A DNA stretch of 49,542 nucleotides from Holosporales bacterium (GTDB lineage: Bacteria; Pseudomonadota; Alphaproteobacteria; UBA3830; JAIRMZ01). The first letter of the stretch is position 1. Each line of letters opens with the position of its first letter. This document shows positions 37,335 through 48,109 of the stretch, one piece after another. The notes under the pieces were generated by a model. The model worked only from the letters and a program-made list of their open reading frames with translations, was not told the origin of the DNA and ran no database searches. A program made the position numbers and the translations under genes. The stretch spans positions 1 to 49,542 of the forward strand of contig JAISAP010000059.1 of NCBI GenBank assembly GCA_031266655.1. The letters are read 5' to 3'.

Positions 37335-38654
37335 TTATGAAGCCGCAGATGGATCTTCAGGAGAGCTTTGAGCACGCTGTTTAAACGTCTCAACAGCCTG
37401 GATGAGCTGTTTTGCCCCTTCTGCAGGAGTAAGCTCTTTTGATAGGACGCTTTGCGCGATACTCGTGACAGCCGCACTCACCTGCGGGTAGAGACGCCCA
37501 AAAAACGCTGCCGGGCGCACGATTGCGGTGGATAAGGCTTTGGATATGGGGAGGAAAAAAGGGTTTTTTGCCAACACCTCTGGATCACCATAGAGGGTAA
37601 CAATCGTTGGGAGGTAGGAGGCCTTCACCGCACGTCGTTTCTGCTCTTCATGACGCGTCAGCCACCGCACGAGATCAACGGCAAGGTCCTGATGCTTCGA
37701 GTACTTGGAGACGCACAACCCCCATCCGCCCAGGACGCTTACGGACTCTCTGTCCGCTTTTCCACGTGGAAGAACGGTAATGCCCACCTTTCCCTCGACA
37801 GGAGATCCGCTCATCTGTGCCAAGGCCCACATGTAAGGCCAGTTATGAGCAAAAGCCGCCTCCCCAAGCTGGAAGACGCCGCGCACTTCTTCCTCGGTGT
37901 AGTTCAAAACACCCGGCGGGGAAACCTTTGGGATTAGCTCAGAGAGAAAAGTGAAAGCCTCAATAACCCGATCTTCTTGGGGGAGAGACCCTGGAGAAAA
38001 GACATTTCCTCCAAAGGATTCAATCCATTCCACGACGTGACACATCAATCCTTCGTAGGATTTTCCACGAAAGACATAGCCACAAAAGCGTGTATTCCCA
38101 TCGAAGCGACGCTCATAATCCTGAATCATTTGCGCGGTCTTCGCCAATTCTTCCCACGTGGTGGGCGGTTTTGCGCGTCGTTTTTCGAGGACGTCTAGAC
38201 GATAAAACAGAACATCGATATCTGCGTACCAAGGAATAGCGACGAGATTGCCTTGAATGGTATTGCTTTGAATCGCCACAGGAAAGTGCGCGGCCATCTC
38301 CTCCGGAGAGAAATGTGCGTTCAGAGGGACTACATGGGGCGCCAAAAACACAGACCAAGTCGTGTCCACTTGGTAGATGTCCACGTCTTCCGCCTGGCTG
38401 CCGAGTAGCTGTTGCGTAAAAGCATAAGACTCGCTACTACTCTGTGGCAATTTGATAATCTCGACCTTAACGTCGGTTCCCGTCTCTTCCTTTTTCTTCC
38501 TTGCCCACTCTTTGATAGCTGCTTCGCATAGCTCCGCCTCTTGCCCTTTGGCGCGACAGGTCATCTTGAGGATTACCCCTGCCTCAGCCAAAAGTGGTGC
38601 CTGTCCGAACGCAAAGGCGAGAGCGCAGAATAAAAATCTGCAAAGATGTTTCAT
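37335..38654 (-). CDS. extracellular sugar-binding protein of ABC transporter
   Basis: [25 protein letters not shown] signal peptide; [40 protein letters not shown]...PPTTWEEL. Confidence 0.9.
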   Translation of the reverse strand: MKHLCRFLFCALAFAFGQAPLLAEAGVILKMTCRAKGQEAELCEAAIKEWARKKKEETGTDVKVEIIKLPQSSSESYAFTQQLLGSQAEDVDIYQVDTTWSVFLAPHVVPLNAHFSPEEMAAHFPVAIQSNTIQGNLVAIPWYADIDVLFYRLDVLEKRRAKPPTTWEELAKTAQMIQDYERRFDGNTRFCGYVFRGKSYEGLMCHVVEWIESFGGNVFSPGSLPQEDRVIEAFTFLSELIPKVSPPGVLNYTEEEVRGVFQLGEAAFAHNWPYMWALAQMSGSPVEGKVGITVLPRGKADRESVSVLGGWGLCVSKYSKHQDLAVDLVRWLTRHEEQKRRAVKASYLPTIVTLYGDPEVLAKNPFFLPISKALSTAIVRPAAFFGRLYPQVSAAVTSIAQSVLSKELTPAEGAKQLIQAVETFKQRAQSSPEDPSAAS

Positions 38655-40450
38655 AAACTTGTTCCTCCTGAAGGATGGGCGGTGGGTTTTCGAATGCTCA
38701 TACACAACTCCTTAAGCTGCGCTTCCTGCACCTCCGCGGGAGCTCCCATCATCAAATCTTCCGCCTTTTGATTGAGAGGAAACGCCGTGACTTCCCGCAA
38801 ATTAGAAGCGCCGCACAATAACATCACCATGCGGTCGATGCCCGGAGCGCAACCCCCATGCGGAGGAGCGCCATACTGGAAGGCATGCAACAACCCTCCA
38901 AAGCGCGCTTCCACCTCCTCTTTAGAGTAGCCAGCGATGGAAAAGGCCTTGAACATGACCTCGGGAAGATGGTTGCGCAACGCTCCGCTTGAAAGTTCAA
39001 CGCCATTGCAGACAATATCGTACTGGTACGCCTTAATGGTCAGGGGGTCCTGCGTTTCCAATGCTGCCAGACCTCCTTGCGGCATAGAGAAGGGGTTGTG
39101 ACTGAAGGAGAGGACGCCCGTTCCTTCGTCTCGTTCATACATGGGAAAATCGGTGATCCAGCAGAATCGGAAAGCGTCTTTTTCCACCAGGTCGAACGCC
39201 TCTCCGAGTTTTTTCCGGACCAGCCCCGCATCTTTGAGAGATTTCCCAGGAGAGGCACAAACAAAAAACACGACGCCATCTTGGGCGATACCGGTTTGGC
39301 TCTTCAATTCCGCCTGCTGTGCAGGAGAGAGAAATTTCGCAATGGGTCCCTTGGATTCTGAGTCGGAGAAGAGGACGTATGCAAGGCCACCCATCTCCTC
39401 CGATCTCGCCCATTCGTTAAGCTCATCGAAAAAGCGACGTCCGTACGGGCGCGGATCCACTGGAACCCCTATCGCTTGAACACGAGAGCCCTGGGCAACG
39501 GCCTGGGAGAAAAGGGCAAAAGAGGAGGCGGCAAAGACCTCCGTCACCTCTGTGATCCTCAAGGGATTGCGCAGATCGGGCTTGTCCGATCCATACACAC
39601 GCATCGCCTCTTCGTAAGGGATGCGCGGGAAAGGAAGATCCGAGATGCATGCGCCCTTTCCGAAACGCACGAAAGTGTGTTGGAGTAGAGGTTCGATAAC
39701 GGAAAACACTTCTTCCTGTGTGACAAACGCCATTTCCATATCCAATTGATAAAATTCCCCAGGAGAACGGTCCGCTCGACTATCCTCATCTCGAAAGCAA
39801 GGAGCAATCTGGAAGTATCTATCAAATCCAGACACCATAAGCAATTGCTTGAACTGCTGGGGCGCCTGAGGAAGCGCGTAAAATCTCCCAGGATGCAAGC
39901 GGCTTGGTACGAGAAAATCCCGCGCCCCCTCCGGAGAGCTGGCCGTCAGGATCGGAGTCTGAATCTCGAGAAACCCCGCTTGCTGCATCTCTTCCCGCAG
40001 GAAACGAATGATCTGAGAGCGCAGCACGAGGTTTTGGTGTAATTCTTCCCGCCGAAGATCGAGAAAGCGGTATCGCAAGCGCAGGTCCTCGGGGTAGGTT
40101 GCTCCCTCTGCTGTTACCGGAAAAGGCAGTGGCTCTGCGGCTGATAGAAGCGCCACGTCCTCTAGGACTAATTCAATGGCTCCTGTGGGGAGCTTGTCAT
40201 TCACCACCTCCAACGCCCTTTGGACGACCGTTCCCGTCACGGTGACAACGCTCTCCAGGCGCATGCTGTCAAGCGCAACAAAGGCGGGAGATCCCTGTTC
40301 AGAAACGCACTGCGTTACCCCTTCGTGGTCGCGAAGGTCGACAAACAAGAGGTTTCCATGATCGCGTTTGCGATACACCCATCCCGCGAGCTGGACTTTT
40401 TGCCCAACTTGTTCCTTCCGCAGCTCTCCGCAAGTATGCGTTCTGTACAT
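38651..40450 (-). CDS. aspS: aspartyl-tRNA synthetase
   Basis: [81 protein letters not shown]. Confidence 0.98.
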   Translation of the reverse strand: MYRTHTCGELRKEQVGQKVQLAGWVYRKRDHGNLLFVDLRDHEGVTQCVSEQGSPAFVALDSMRLESVVTVTGTVVQRALEVVNDKLPTGAIELVLEDVALLSAAEPLPFPVTAEGATYPEDLRLRYRFLDLRREELHQNLVLRSQIIRFLREEMQQAGFLEIQTPILTASSPEGARDFLVPSRLHPGRFYALPQAPQQFKQLLMVSGFDRYFQIAPCFRDEDSRADRSPGEFYQLDMEMAFVTQEEVFSVIEPLLQHTFVRFGKGACISDLPFPRIPYEEAMRVYGSDKPDLRNPLRITEVTEVFAASSFALFSQAVAQGSRVQAIGVPVDPRPYGRRFFDELNEWARSEEMGGLAYVLFSDSESKGPIAKFLSPAQQAELKSQTGIAQDGVVFFVCASPGKSLKDAGLVRKKLGEAFDLVEKDAFRFCWITDFPMYERDEGTGVLSFSHNPFSMPQGGLAALETQDPLTIKAYQYDIVCNGVELSSGALRNHLPEVMFKAFSIAGYSKEEVEARFGGLLHAFQYGAPPHGGCAPGIDRMVMLLCGASNLREVTAFPLNQKAEDLMMGAPAEVQEAQLKELCMSIRKPTAHPSGGTSL

Positions 40451-40519
40451 CCTGCTGACTATAAAGAGCGCACCCTCAAGAGTCGAGGGAAGAAGTTTTG
40501 AGGGAGGAGAGAGGCCTCC

Positions 40520-41548
40520 CTAACTCTCGCTCCGATGAACGTCCAACTCAGGCGGACGCGTCCAGCCCGGATTCAGCTGCTCAGCGGAGTATCTCTGCCC
40601 GTTCGGAAGAGTGATCTGCGCTCGAGAGCTTTCAGCGAAGGCCCACTGTTCAATTTCGTGAAGCCGAGAGTCTTGCTCGAAGGCAACGGAGTGTAAGCAC
40701 TCGCACCTGTGGAAACACTGCGTCTCAATCTTTTCTACGCTCGCGGGCAGTAGAATGAACTGTAGGCCAGACCAGGCAAAAACTTTCTTTTTAAGAATGC
40801 ACAGCTGAGAATTGGGCTCAAAGGTGACGGTGCCAAGCCATCGACACTCCAAGAAGCAGCCAACCGGGAGCGTTCTAAGAGTGTTGGGAATCTCCACATT
40901 TTTCAGAATGATAGTGCCTGCATAAACGCCACTACAAGGATTTGCTGATTGACCTCCGACATCGATTCCCCTGACACAGGACCAACCAAATACCAGAACC
41001 CCAAACTCTACTCCACGCGGGAGGCAGATGTGCCTGAAAGACGTCTTAACGAAGGCCCGATATTTAACCGACTCAAGCTGAGAACCTGGTTCAAAAGTAA
41101 CAGAGAGTAGCTGTAAGCAACCCTCGAAGCACTTCTCCCAAATCGTTTTCACGCTCGCGGGGATGCAAATGGAGCGCAAGGCAGAATCATGGAAGGCACT
41201 CGGTCCTATCCACTCAAGTCGAGAGCCGGCCTCGAAGGGAACGTGTTGAAGGAATTGGCACTCCTTCCAGCAATGCATGTCCAGCGTTTTTGCATCCCAG
41301 GAAATGACAACGTCCCGTGCTCTAGAGCAGGGGACGTTGCTCGCTCCCACATTGAATCCAGACTCAGAAAGAGATACGTATTCCCCTCGATAAGCAACTG
41401 CACTCCTGAAACAGGCGAACTCATCAAAGGTTTCTCCAAACAGCTCCGCTGCTTCCGGAAACCGTTTCATTGCCTCAGCCTTGCAAGGCCCGCCTAGCGA
41501 TCCTAAAACAAGCGCAGAGATTATTTCTAAAATCTTGCATTTCTTCAT
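40520..41548 (-). CDS. Secreted BspA-like leucine-rich-repeat (LRR_5) protein
   Basis: Signal peptide; repeats FEAGSRLEWIGPSAFHDSALRSICIPASVKTIWEKCFEGCLQLLSVTFEPGSQLESVKYRAF. Confidence 0.85.
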   Translation of the reverse strand: MKKCKILEIISALVLGSLGGPCKAEAMKRFPEAAELFGETFDEFACFRSAVAYRGEYVSLSESGFNVGASNVPCSRARDVVISWDAKTLDMHCWKECQFLQHVPFEAGSRLEWIGPSAFHDSALRSICIPASVKTIWEKCFEGCLQLLSVTFEPGSQLESVKYRAFVKTSFRHICLPRGVEFGVLVFGWSCVRGIDVGGQSANPCSGVYAGTIILKNVEIPNTLRTLPVGCFLECRWLGTVTFEPNSQLCILKKKVFAWSGLQFILLPASVEKIETQCFHRCECLHSVAFEQDSRLHEIEQWAFAESSRAQITLPNGQRYSAEQLNPGWTRPPELDVHRSES

Positions 41549-41669
41549 GGTTGGGATGCTCCCATGATTGACTATGCATGTATAGAGGCAGGATTTTCGT
41601 AGTCGAGGGAGCGGGAACTACGGCGATATTTTACTCAGAGAGAGAGATTCCCTGTTGTTGAGAGAGGCA

Positions 41670-41699
41670 CAACTGGTGCTGAATTTTCAACACCAGTTG
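41670..41699 (-). terminator. Putative terminator hairpin after the HEAT-like gene
   Basis: AACTGGTGCTGAATTTTCAACACCAGTT inverted repeat just past the stop of the minus-strand gene; no strong U tract. Confidence 0.4.
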
Positions 41700-41711
41700 G
41701 CTGATCGGTGA

Positions 41712-42329
41712 TTATTGGTGCGCGGCTAGGATTTGTTGTATCCTCTGTAGGTTCTCACCCAATATTCCCGGCTTCTGCTGCTCGAGGTACGCCAGTTCTC
41801 CGGCAGCAGCACGCTGCACCGACTGCTCTCCATCAAGGTGCAGGAGGTAAGCATCCACCAAAATGGGCAGCACTTTCTGGAAATCTTCCTCGCTTAGTGT
41901 CCCTGGACTCTGATCATTTAACTCTCGCAATGTGTAGGCAGCAGCATGTCGTCTCTCGAGGTCGGCCCCACCCAGACTATCCATCAGGATCTGCAACACT
42001 CTCTGGGTGTACCCGCCCAATGTTCCTGGATATCGCAGCTCCAGTCGCGCCAATTCTTCAGCAGCGGCAAACTTCGTTGCAGGGTTGGCCTCAGACAATT
42101 GCACGTAGTAACCATCCACCAGAGCACGCTGCACTGCCGGAGCATATTCCCCCAGTATTCCTGAGTTTTGCTTCTCCATCTGCGCTAATTCTTGGGCAGC
42201 AGCAAACTTCGTTGTAGGGTCGATCTCCGATAATTGCTGCAGCAGATCCTCGAAGGCTCCCTCCATACCGCTTGCACTGAGGGTCACGAAGGTGGTTGTG
42301 AGAAACAACAACTTACTAAGATTAGACAT
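41712..42329 (-). CDS. Secreted alpha-helical (HEAT/Armadillo-like) repeat protein
   Basis: MSNLSKLLFLTTTFVTLSASGME signal; about 42-aa repeats ..DPTTKFAAAQELAQMEKQNSGILGEYAPAVQRALVDGYYVQLSEANPATKFAAAEELARLELRYPGTLGGY.. Confidence 0.72.
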   Translation of the reverse strand: MSNLSKLLFLTTTFVTLSASGMEGAFEDLLQQLSEIDPTTKFAAAQELAQMEKQNSGILGEYAPAVQRALVDGYYVQLSEANPATKFAAAEELARLELRYPGTLGGYTQRVLQILMDSLGGADLERRHAAAYTLRELNDQSPGTLSEEDFQKVLPILVDAYLLHLDGEQSVQRAAAGELAYLEQQKPGILGENLQRIQQILAAHQ

Positions 42330-42432
42330 ATTTTCCGTCTCCTTTTTTTCTAACGGTAAACTTATTATGTCCTGTATGTTTCCACTTGTCAATATATTGG
42401 CAATAGCTTTAACCCTTTCCTTCGTTGTATCT

Positions 42433-42915
42433 TCACGACCGCCCTGCAACCGAAGTGCAATTTTGGATCAGCGTCCTTCCCCTGCGACGACCTACTGGAT
42501 TCGGATTCAGCCAAGAGGGGCACTGCAAGACCCGCTCTCCGGTTTCCAGAAGAAAGAGCGCCACCAATCCGTTGCAGAATACGTACTTGCAATTAAAGGA
42601 CACGCCGCTCCATACGTAGCTCAGCAGGCCATGATCCCATACATATTGTGGGTAGAAGTAGTAACAGACAACGTCAATACTCACACTATAGGTCAGTATT
42701 GAGAGGACGGCTGCCCACAGGTTCAGGCGTCGATCTTTTATCTTCCGAATGAGGAAGGTGACTGTCGAAAAGATCGATAGATTGACCACCGCGAAAAAAT
42801 TCAGCCTGAAATTCACTTGGGAAAGAGCACAAAGCATCCAAGCCAAGGCACAAACATTGTTCAGCCCCGCGCTTCCGTGACACTGGCTCAACATCATTAA
42901 AATCGAACCGACCAT
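42433..42915 (-). CDS. Putative small multi-pass membrane protein
   Basis: Several hydrophobic segments (VNFRLNFFAVVNLSIFSTVTFLI; LWAAVLSILTYSVSIDVVCYYFYP); no recognised family. Confidence 0.45.
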   Translation of the reverse strand: MVGSILMMLSQCHGSAGLNNVCALAWMLCALSQVNFRLNFFAVVNLSIFSTVTFLIRKIKDRRLNLWAAVLSILTYSVSIDVVCYYFYPQYVWDHGLLSYVWSGVSFNCKYVFCNGLVALFLLETGERVLQCPSWLNPNPVGRRRGRTLIQNCTSVAGRS

Positions 42916-42937
42916 ACACCTCCTAACAACAGCGCAT

Positions 42938-45301
42938 TCACCCCAACACTCTCTTCGCTATATCGGCAGATTGCTTCGCATCGCGAGCATAGTAATCCGC
43001 TCCGATTTTTTGGGCGTAATCTGCTGTTAAAACGGCTCCACCCACGAAGAAAACAGCGTCTTGCTTATTTTTCTTCACCAAACCAATCGTTTCTTCCATG
43101 CTGCCAAGCGTGGTTGTCATTAATGCGGACAAGCCAATGAGTCGCACATCGTGCTCTATGGCGGAAGCTAACACTTGCTCCGGAGCCACATCGCGCCCCA
43201 AATCGTAGATCGTGTAGCCGTAGTTTTCCAAAATCACTTTGACAATGTTCTTGCCAATATCGTGAATATCGCCTTTAACGGTAGCTAATATAATTTTCCC
43301 TTTCGTCAGTTGTTTCTTGCCTGAGTTGACAAGCACCTTCTGGACCACAGCAAAAGCACTTTGGGCGCTGGCAGCCGCCTGCAGAAGCTGTGGGAGATAA
43401 ATGGCTCCTTCTTCGAAGGATTTGCCTACCGCATCCAGGGCGGGAATGAGTTTCTCATTGACAATCTCCAAAGGATCATGGTCCTTCAGCAGTTCTTCCG
43501 CGCACAACGCTGCTTCTTCGGCGAGACCGTGGTTTATGGCATAGAAAACATCATGAACAGGCGCAGCAGAAGAGGTATTATCCGGCGTCTTCGTTGTGGC
43601 GGTGTTATAGTGCTCAACGTAGGAAGCGGAGCCCGGATCATAGTTTAAGAGGACATCGAACGCCGCGACAGCATCGCGCATAGCCGCAACGTTGGGATTG
43701 AGGATGGGCAAATCCAGCCCCGCACCCAGCGCTAAGGCTAAAAAGGTCTGATTCAGCAGTTCGCGATTAGGCAGACCGAACGAGATGTTGGACACGCCAA
43801 GAACCGTTTTAAGATGGAGCTCTTCTTTCACCATGCGAATGGCCTTCAGGGTCTCCACCACTTCCGGCTGTTGCACCGAAGCAGCCAGGACCAAGCAATC
43901 GATGTAGACATCTTCGCGCTTAATGCCCACGGAAAGGGCCGCTTCTAGGATATGCCGAGCGATGTTCACGCGCTCTTCCGCTTTGTCGGGAATGCCGTTT
44001 TCGTCTAGGCACAAGCCCAACACCGCCGCGCCATATTTCTTCGCCAGAGGCAGTACAGAGCGCAGAGATTGCTCCTTCCCGTTCACGGAATTGATCAGCG
44101 GCTTGCCGTTCACGATGCGGAGGCCTGCCTCTAGCGCCTGCGGATCCGTTGAATCGATCTGCAAGGGGGCCTCCACCACCGCTTGCAGGCGGCTCACCAC
44201 CGTGCGCATCATGGCCGTTTCGTCGATGCCAGGCAGACCGACGTTGACGTCGAGCACCTTAGCCCCGGCTTCTATCTGGCTAATTCCTTGATTTAAAATA
44301 TAATCTATATTCTGATCGAGCAGCGCCTGTTTAAAGAGCGGCTTGCCCGTAGGGTTGATGCGCTCCCCGATGATGGTGGGCCTGTCGATGATTACGGCAT
44401 TGCCGGCGGAGCAAAGGGCGGAAAAAGAAAGCGTTTCTCGCGGAACGGGCTTCCGAGTCTTCAGGAGCGCAGCAATCTCTTGAATGTATTCCGGAGTGGT
44501 GCCGCAACAGCCTCCGAAGATCGTGACGCCGCGTTCTACTAGAGGAATGAGCTGTTGGGCGTACTCACTCGGCGATAAATCGTATTGATTGCTGTTCAAA
44601 TTCGGAAGGCCGGCATTGGGTTTGACGATAAGAGGAAGATTGGTGTGACACCGCAGCGCTTCTACTATGGGAAGCAAGTCACAGGGGCGCAGAGAGCAAT
44701 TCAGCCCCAAGGCCGTCACACCCAACCCCTCTAAGGTAATGGCCATAGAGGCAGGCGTACACCCCACGAAGGTGCGGCCATTTTCCTCGTAACTCATGGT
44801 CACAAAGAGGGGTAAGTTGGTGTTTTCTCGCGCCGCAAGGACAGCGGCCTTCGCCTCCAGCAGATCGGACATGGTCTCGATGACGATGAGGTCAACTCCG
44901 GCTTTTTGACCCGCCACAACCTGCTCTTGGAAAAGGCCGTAGGCTTCCTCGAAGGAGAGACAGCCGTTGGGATGCAAGAGCTTCCCGATAGGGCCCACAT
45001 CTAGAGCGATGCTCACGTTTTGGCGCCCAATGGCGCGCCGGGCCCTCTCTACGGCGGCAGCAATGACTTCCGTTGGAGACAAACCTTTGTCTGATAATTT
45101 ATATCCGTTCGCGCCGAAGCTATTCGTATAGACAACCTGAGATCCCGCCTCGATGTATTGCCGATGAATACTCTCGATCAGCTCTGGCTTTTCTATGTTG
45201 AGCATTTCCGGGCAGATTCCCGCAGGAAGACCCGCTTTTTGCAGCATGGTGCCCATGCCCCCGTCCAGCAACGTAAAGGTCTCGAGCAGGTTATGCATCA
45301 T
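42938..45301 (-). CDS. metH: Cobalamin-dependent methionine synthase, short form (Hcy + pterin + B12 domains, no activation domain)
   Basis: LLDGGMGTMLQKAG; GGCCGTTPEYI; ERINPTGK; VLDVNVGLPGIDE; B12 motif VKGDIHDIGKNIVKVILENYGY; ends after the B12 domain. Confidence 0.93.
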   Translation of the reverse strand: MMHNLLETFTLLDGGMGTMLQKAGLPAGICPEMLNIEKPELIESIHRQYIEAGSQVVYTNSFGANGYKLSDKGLSPTEVIAAAVERARRAIGRQNVSIALDVGPIGKLLHPNGCLSFEEAYGLFQEQVVAGQKAGVDLIVIETMSDLLEAKAAVLAARENTNLPLFVTMSYEENGRTFVGCTPASMAITLEGLGVTALGLNCSLRPCDLLPIVEALRCHTNLPLIVKPNAGLPNLNSNQYDLSPSEYAQQLIPLVERGVTIFGGCCGTTPEYIQEIAALLKTRKPVPRETLSFSALCSAGNAVIIDRPTIIGERINPTGKPLFKQALLDQNIDYILNQGISQIEAGAKVLDVNVGLPGIDETAMMRTVVSRLQAVVEAPLQIDSTDPQALEAGLRIVNGKPLINSVNGKEQSLRSVLPLAKKYGAAVLGLCLDENGIPDKAEERVNIARHILEAALSVGIKREDVYIDCLVLAASVQQPEVVETLKAIRMVKEELHLKTVLGVSNISFGLPNRELLNQTFLALALGAGLDLPILNPNVAAMRDAVAAFDVLLNYDPGSASYVEHYNTATTKTPDNTSSAAPVHDVFYAINHGLAEEAALCAEELLKDHDPLEIVNEKLIPALDAVGKSFEEGAIYLPQLLQAAASAQSAFAVVQKVLVNSGKKQLTKGKIILATVKGDIHDIGKNIVKVILENYGYTIYDLGRDVAPEQVLASAIEHDVRLIGLSALMTTTLGSMEETIGLVKKNKQDAVFFVGGAVLTADYAQKIGADYYARDAKQSADIAKRVLG

Positions 45302-46064
45302 GAACGATGGGACCCTCCTGCCGTCGAAAATGGCACACTTGGTGCATGTTGCATGCCTCACACGAGGTATGCGCGTCCTTTTGCGGGAGCGAACTCACCC
45401 ACATCATGGCTGTAACCGACTTAGAAGGTGTGAGCAAGAAACTCGGAGTGGTACTCAAGCCGATTTTTCGTTCGGCATCTAGTAAAGAGAGCAGTTTGGG
45501 TTGCGTAGAAAGCGGCAGGCTTCCATATCCAGGGCTGTAACGATTGGTGAGATGCTTCTTGCGATGGGCGTAGGCTTCCGTCACCTTGCCCTGCACCGCA
45601 TCGCAGATCGACTCGATAGCAGCCGTCGCGCAGCTATCCAGCACCAAAGCGTATGTCATGTCCTGAATTTGGGCGCGATCTAGCGCTCGATCGACAGAAA
45701 CACCTAGCGTGACCGCCATCAGGACCAGCCCCTCTTGCTGGCTCAACGGCGCATGACAGGCGTTCTCTGGATGGGGAGACTCCCGAGTGGAGAAAACACG
45801 GTATATGGCACGAGGCTCGGCTACGGCGCAGACTTCGGCCATCCCTTTTTGAAGCAGCACAGCGATTTCCGGCGTAACATCCGCCTCTCGCTTGTATCCT
45901 AGGTAACGAATGACCTCCGAACGCAATTTTTCCTCAGGCTTCAGAGAGAAGCTTTTGTATATTTTTTCCTCTTGAGGAGTTTTTTCTATAGAATCCGCAA
46001 AATTTTCAGCAAACAACGGCACGATGCGTCCGATCGTCGTTGACCCCTTGAAGAGCGCCCGCAA
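45291..46064 (-). CDS. Methionine synthase activation-domain-like protein
   Basis: EVIRYLGYK...VTPEI; DSCATAAIESICDAVQ; RYSPGYGSLPLSTQPKLLSLLDAERKIGLS.T.SFLLTPSKSVTAMM. Confidence 0.85.
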   Translation of the reverse strand: MRALFKGSTTIGRIVPLFAENFADSIEKTPQEEKIYKSFSLKPEEKLRSEVIRYLGYKREADVTPEIAVLLQKGMAEVCAVAEPRAIYRVFSTRESPHPENACHAPLSQQEGLVLMAVTLGVSVDRALDRAQIQDMTYALVLDSCATAAIESICDAVQGKVTEAYAHRKKHLTNRYSPGYGSLPLSTQPKLLSLLDAERKIGLSTTPSFLLTPSKSVTAMMWVSSLPQKDAHTSCEACNMHQVCHFRRQEGPIVHDA

Positions 46065-46908
46065 TGTTTTTCGTCATTCTCTCTGCCACCGTCGCATTGT
46101 TCATGGTATACAGGTGGATCCCCGGGACCCCAAAAGAGAGCAGATCCATGATCTGCTCGGTGGCGTAATCAATACCCGCATCGAAAAGCGCTGCAGGATC
46201 GTCTTCGAAGCGACTGAGAATGCTTGAAAATTTGGCAGGCACGGTAGCGCCACAAAGGGAGACGATTCTTTCCACCAAATGTTTGTTGACGATCGGCATG
46301 ATGCCCGCCTCGACAGGAATGGTCATGTGAGCCGCACGCACCTCATCTGCGAACCTGTAGAAAACCTCATTGTCAAAGAAGAGTTGCGATATCAGATGGG
46401 AGGCACCCGCCTCTACCTTTTCCTGGAGATAACGGATATTTTCCGTCCTGCTACGCGATTCCGGATGTCCTTCTGGATGGCAAGCAGCCGCAACGTAAAA
46501 GCCTCCTTTTTGCCGGATCAGGGAGACGAGATCACTCGCATGCACAAAATCGGTAGCGGTGCTGTCCTGTATGCGATCGCCTCGCAAGGCTAAAACGTTG
46601 TCTATGTGGTGTGCCTTCAAGTAGGCGAGCACTTCCTCCACGCTTTCCCGAGAAGAGTTGACGCAAGTGAGGTGAGCCAGCGGCTCTATGTTGTGTTCTT
46701 TCTTGATGTAGCAGGCTATTTTCGCCGTGAGGTTGTCCCCGATAGCGCTACCTCCCGCTCCGCAAGTGATGCTGATAAAATCAGGGTGGAGCTGTCGCAA
46801 GCTGGCAGTTAGCTGATAAACCGCTTCCATATCGGAAACTTTCTTCGGAGGAAATATCTCAAACGAAAACAAGCATTTTTTCCTCTGGAGCAGCTCAGAT
46901 AGATGCAC
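46006..46908 (-). CDS. metF: methylenetetrahydrofolate reductase (probable GTG start after GGAGGAGG)
   Basis: CLFSFEIFPPKKVSDMEAVYQ; DFISITCGAGGSA; HLTCVNSSRESVEEVLAYLKAHHIDNVLALRGD. Confidence 0.92.
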   Translation of the reverse strand: MHLSELLQRKKCLFSFEIFPPKKVSDMEAVYQLTASLRQLHPDFISITCGAGGSAIGDNLTAKIACYIKKEHNIEPLAHLTCVNSSRESVEEVLAYLKAHHIDNVLALRGDRIQDSTATDFVHASDLVSLIRQKGGFYVAAACHPEGHPESRSRTENIRYLQEKVEAGASHLISQLFFDNEVFYRFADEVRAAHMTIPVEAGIMPIVNKHLVERIVSLCGATVPAKFSSILSRFEDDPAALFDAGIDYATEQIMDLLSFGVPGIHLYTMNNATVAERMTKNIAGALQGVNDDRTHRAVVC

Positions 46909-47419
46909 AATCCCCCTCCTCCTCCAACACGGAAATAACAACTTCTTGAAGAAGCAGTTCCCCCTCTTTCGATCCGCGGTCAGTCTGCAACATTTTTTAT
47001 AACTCTGCACCCTTTTGTTCGACCGGTTGATCCGCATGGGCAGAAAACCTCAAACCGTGAGACATTTAACCCAGTATTGATGCTAACTCCTAGTTGCTGT
47101 GCAGCACCGGGCTCGCGTGAGACCTGAGTATTTTTCCTTGATAGTGAGTTTATTACTTGACTAATGAAGATAGTTTTGTTACTAAGTGTCGTGTTTTAGG
47201 TTTTACAGGGACTGTTGTGCGAAAGTTGTTGGTAAGCTGCGTGTTGTTCTGCGTAGTGAGTGCCAGGCTTACGGGCGTCGTCCCCTCCTGCGGAATGACT
47301 GTGCAAAAGGGGCGGTTCCCTCCGGATAGGACCGGCCAGAGTGTGCATGGGCGATGGGCTTGTACCTCAAAGCCGAAGCGGTCTTCTGGAAGTTTGCGAT
47401 GAAAAGACGGAGCGCTCCT

Positions 47420-48109
47420 TTACTCTTCCTCTGAAAGCGAGGTCCTGTAGAGCGCATGGAGAGAGTCCAGAGAATCGGTTTGCTGACGCCGATCTTGGTC
47501 GAGGAGGATCCTTCCCCCCTTCAAAAAGATAATTCTATCGGAGATTTGGGTCAAAAAATCCAGGTCATGAGAAGCGAGCACCATGGTAACGCCCATGACC
47601 CGAACGGTTTGCAGCAAAGACACAATATCTGATGTCGTCACAACGTCCAGTCCAGAGGTGGGCTCATCACAGAGCAGCACGTTGGGGTTAGTCATGAGGC
47701 AGCGCGCTAGTGCCACCCTTTGTTTCTGCCCTCCGGAGAGACGATCGGGAAAAGAATCGGCTTTAGAAGCGATTTTCAGGTGCGTGAGGAGCTCTTCTGC
47801 ACGTTGACGAGGTGCCACGCTTTTGTCCTTGAGGCGCGGAGCGTACAGCAGGTTCTGCAGAACCGTCATATGCGGGAAAAGCTGAAAATCCTGAAACATA
47901 AATCCCACTTTGCCCTGGCAGAGAATGGTTCCGGAATCTGGCTTCTCCAGCCCCTGAATACAGCGCAAAAGCGTGGATTTTCCCCCTCCTGAGGGGCCTG
48001 CGAGGCCCACAATGCTGTTGCCCACAATGGAAAGATCCACTCCCTCCAAAACGGGAGCGCCTCCAAAGGCCTTATGGACTTGGTTAATGCTGATGATGGG
48101 AGCGCTCAA
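47420..48109 (-). CDS. amino-acid ABC transporter ATP-binding protein (GlnQ type)
   Basis: GLAGPSGGGKSTLLRCIQGLEKPDSGTI; LSGGQKQRVALARCLMTNPNVLLCDEPTSGLD. Confidence 0.93.
   Translation of the reverse strand: MSAPIISINQVHKAFGGAPVLEGVDLSIVGNSIVGLAGPSGGGKSTLLRCIQGLEKPDSGTILCQGKVGFMFQDFQLFPHMTVLQNLLYAPRLKDKSVAPRQRAEELLTHLKIASKADSFPDRLSGGQKQRVALARCLMTNPNVLLCDEPTSGLDVVTTSDIVSLLQTVRVMGVTMVLASHDLDFLTQISDRIIFLKGGRILLDQDRRQQTDSLDSLHALYRTSLSEEE

Noticed and set aside
46910-47150. SAM or cobalamin riboswitch upstream of metF
   Set aside because: No recognisable conserved core of SAM-I/II, SAH or cobalamin riboswitches could be identified by eye.
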